Positions 6,227 through 6,898 of a DNA stretch of 6,898 bases are shown piece after piece. Location: contig MHZD01000181.1 of assembly GCA_001828645.1 (NCBI GenBank), forward strand, positions 1 to 6,898. Reading direction: 5' to 3'. The stretch comes from Planctomycetes bacterium RIFOXYC2_FULL_41_27 (GTDB lineage Bacteria; Planctomycetota; Brocadiia; Brocadiales; Brocadiaceae). Numbering within the stretch: position 1 is the stretch's first letter; each line of letters opens with the position of its first letter. Position numbers and translations under genes: made by a program. Under the pieces are notes generated by a model, which searched no databases, was not told where the DNA came from, and saw only the letters and a list, made by a program, of their open reading frames with translations.

Positions 6227-6252
6227 GGAAGGCCTCGTTTCATTAGGCTTCC
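6227..6252 (-). terminator. Probable intrinsic terminator of the histone gene
   Basis: Read on the minus strand, GGAAGCCT and AGGCCTTCC form an 8-bp stem with one bulged base around a 9-base loop. It starts 22 bases after the histone stop codon, and TTGTTAAT and then an AT-rich run with TTTTT follow. Position, stem strength and the following T-rich sequence suit a Rho-independent terminator, though the U-tract is interrupted. Confidence 0.5.
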
Positions 6253-6274
6253 CATTTCTCCCAAATACAAGGAT

Positions 6275-6475
6275 TCAGGAAAAGTCTCTATCCATTACGG
6301 TCTTGCGGCCATCCGTTTTTGCTTTCTCAATTGCCTGGTCACACAACTTGCGAACGGTTTCAGACAATGCTGGCGCAACATTGCCAGCCGTATTCATTCC
6401 AGACACCGAACGGATGTACTGCTTGAGTTTAGATACAACCACTAATATTTCCTTTTCGCTATGAGAACTGTCCAT
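6275..6475 (-). CDS. Bacterial histone (histone-fold DNA-binding protein)
   Basis: A 66-aa protein whose pattern is that of a single histone fold. Helix 1 is at about residues 10-24 (ILVVVSKLKQYIRSV). Loop 1 is GMNTAGN. The long helix 2 is at about 33-55 (VAPALSETVRKLCDQAIEKAKTD). Loop 2 plus a very short helix 3 is GRKTVMDRDF (56-65). R57-K58-T59 and D64 reproduce the loop-2 RKT and the Arg/Asp clamp spacing of archaeal histones (RKTIKAED in HMfB). The third helix ends almost at once, as in bacterial histones of the Bdellovibrio type, and there are no tails. Such proteins dimerise and bind or coat DNA. The start is supported by GAGAGGAG (6480-6487 on the + strand, read in reverse) four bases before ATG. 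It stands alone on the minus strand and appears complete. It could instead be another small histone-fold regulator (NFYB-like). Confidence 0.8.
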   Translation of the reverse strand: MDSSHSEKEILVVVSKLKQYIRSVSGMNTAGNVAPALSETVRKLCDQAIEKAKTDGRKTVMDRDFS

Positions 6476-6479
6476 ATCA

Positions 6480-6487
6480 CTCCTCTC
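6480..6487 (-). promoter_or_regulatory. Strong Shine-Dalgarno of the histone gene
   Basis: The minus strand reads GAGAGGAG followed by TGAT and ATG. This near-perfect anti-16S match fixes the start at 6475 and argues that the small ORF is genuinely translated. No clear -35/-10 pair was seen in the AT-rich DNA upstream. Confidence 0.7.
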
Positions 6488-6898
6488 TTTTCAAATGTTT
6501 AAAAAAGTACCAAACAATACTATTGGATAGCTTCAATATAAATTACATCTTTAAAGAAACATAATGCGATTTGCATCTTATAGACTCTCTTGCATTCACT
6601 CTCGAAGTAATATGATAAAGAGCCCCCCCCCTTCATATTCTATCCTTAAAGGTCTTGCCATTGAAAATAATCTATCATATTCATTTGCCTTATATCAAGA
6701 TTAAAAACTGGATTCCACAAACCGCTCTTTTGTCTTTTGCTGGTTCAATCTTAACGCCACTAAGACACCAAGGCACAAAGAAAAACTTAGTGTATTCGTG
6801 ACTTTGTAGCTGGTTTGAATCCCCTTGTTTGAGATAGGGCTTTATTCGAGGTTGGAATGCCGTTTGTGCATGTCCTTTTCAGAACTGTTCAGTTTATT
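6488..6898. other. Gene-free interval
   Basis: These 411 bases hold no supportable gene on either strand. The part nearest the histone gene is AT-rich and should contain its promoter, which I could not place. Further right are a C9 tract (6623-6631), a 9-bp inverted repeat around it, and an interspersed palindromic repeat (6755-6813). At the far right a 19-codon minus-strand frame is open to the edge (stop at 6842-6844) and might be the tail of a gene outside the window, but nothing supports it. Confidence 0.6.
6755..6813. repeat. Interspersed palindromic repeat of the CCACTAAGACACCAAGGCAC type
   Basis: GCCACTAAGACACCAAGGC and ACAAAG are followed by AAAAA and an imperfect inverted copy (CTTAGTG...GTGACTTTGTAGCTGG). 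This is the familiar ACTAAGACAC...TTTGTG family of intergenic hairpin repeats seen in many environmental bacterial genomes, including, as I recall, anammox planctomycetes. It is imperfect, so it is probably an old copy. Confidence 0.6.

Noticed and set aside
6204..6464. 86-codon forward ORF opposite the histone gene
   Set aside because: It is antisense to the histone ORF, which has the family match, ribosome site and terminator; this frame has none of them.
6842..6898. 19-codon minus-strand frame open to the right edge
   Set aside because: It is too short, with no recognisable sequence. It could be the tail of a neighbouring gene but cannot be told from chance.

Overview
The window looks like chromosomal DNA from a mid-GC Gram-negative-type bacterium. 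My best guess is a Planctomycetota / anammox-type (Brocadia-like) genome. That guess rests on the style of the intergenic palindromic repeats and the FAD-dependent reductase paralogues; no rRNA or marker gene fixes the taxonomy.

Region 1 (1-4609, + strand) is a block of flavoprotein genes. After the tail of an unrecognised gene come two genes of the geranylgeranyl-reductase-like FAD oxidoreductase family. The first encodes a single-domain protein of about 450 aa. The second is a fusion of about 894 aa carrying two complete copies of the same fold, so three paralogous reductase modules lie in a row. Between the two genes is the decapitated C-terminal end of a sensor histidine kinase ATPase domain. 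The modules probably reduce C=C bonds of isoprenoid or other long-chain lipids at the membrane; the substrate cannot be read from the sequence.

Region 2 (about 4660-5177) looks like a captured integron gene cassette. A 153-aa ORF with a HELVH zinc-protease-like motif is preceded by what resembles the right-hand half of an attC site. It is followed by a left-hand attC half whose first core overlaps the stop codon. The ORF looks richer in G+C than its neighbours.

Region 3 (5204-6086) holds two nearly identical complex repeats of about 190 bp, each built of nested palindromes. They flank a small gene for a DUF2283-family protein with a strong ribosome binding site.

Region 4 (6227-6487, - strand) encodes a 66-aa protein that reads as a bacterial histone: a histone fold with the R-x6-D clamp and a very short third helix. 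It has a strong Shine-Dalgarno sequence and a plausible intrinsic terminator.

Region 5 (6488-6898) has no supportable gene. It contains a C9 tract, a 9-bp inverted repeat around it and one interspersed palindromic repeat. Regions 2, 3 and 5 look like an accessory, repeat-rich interval between the lipid reductase block and whatever lies to the right.
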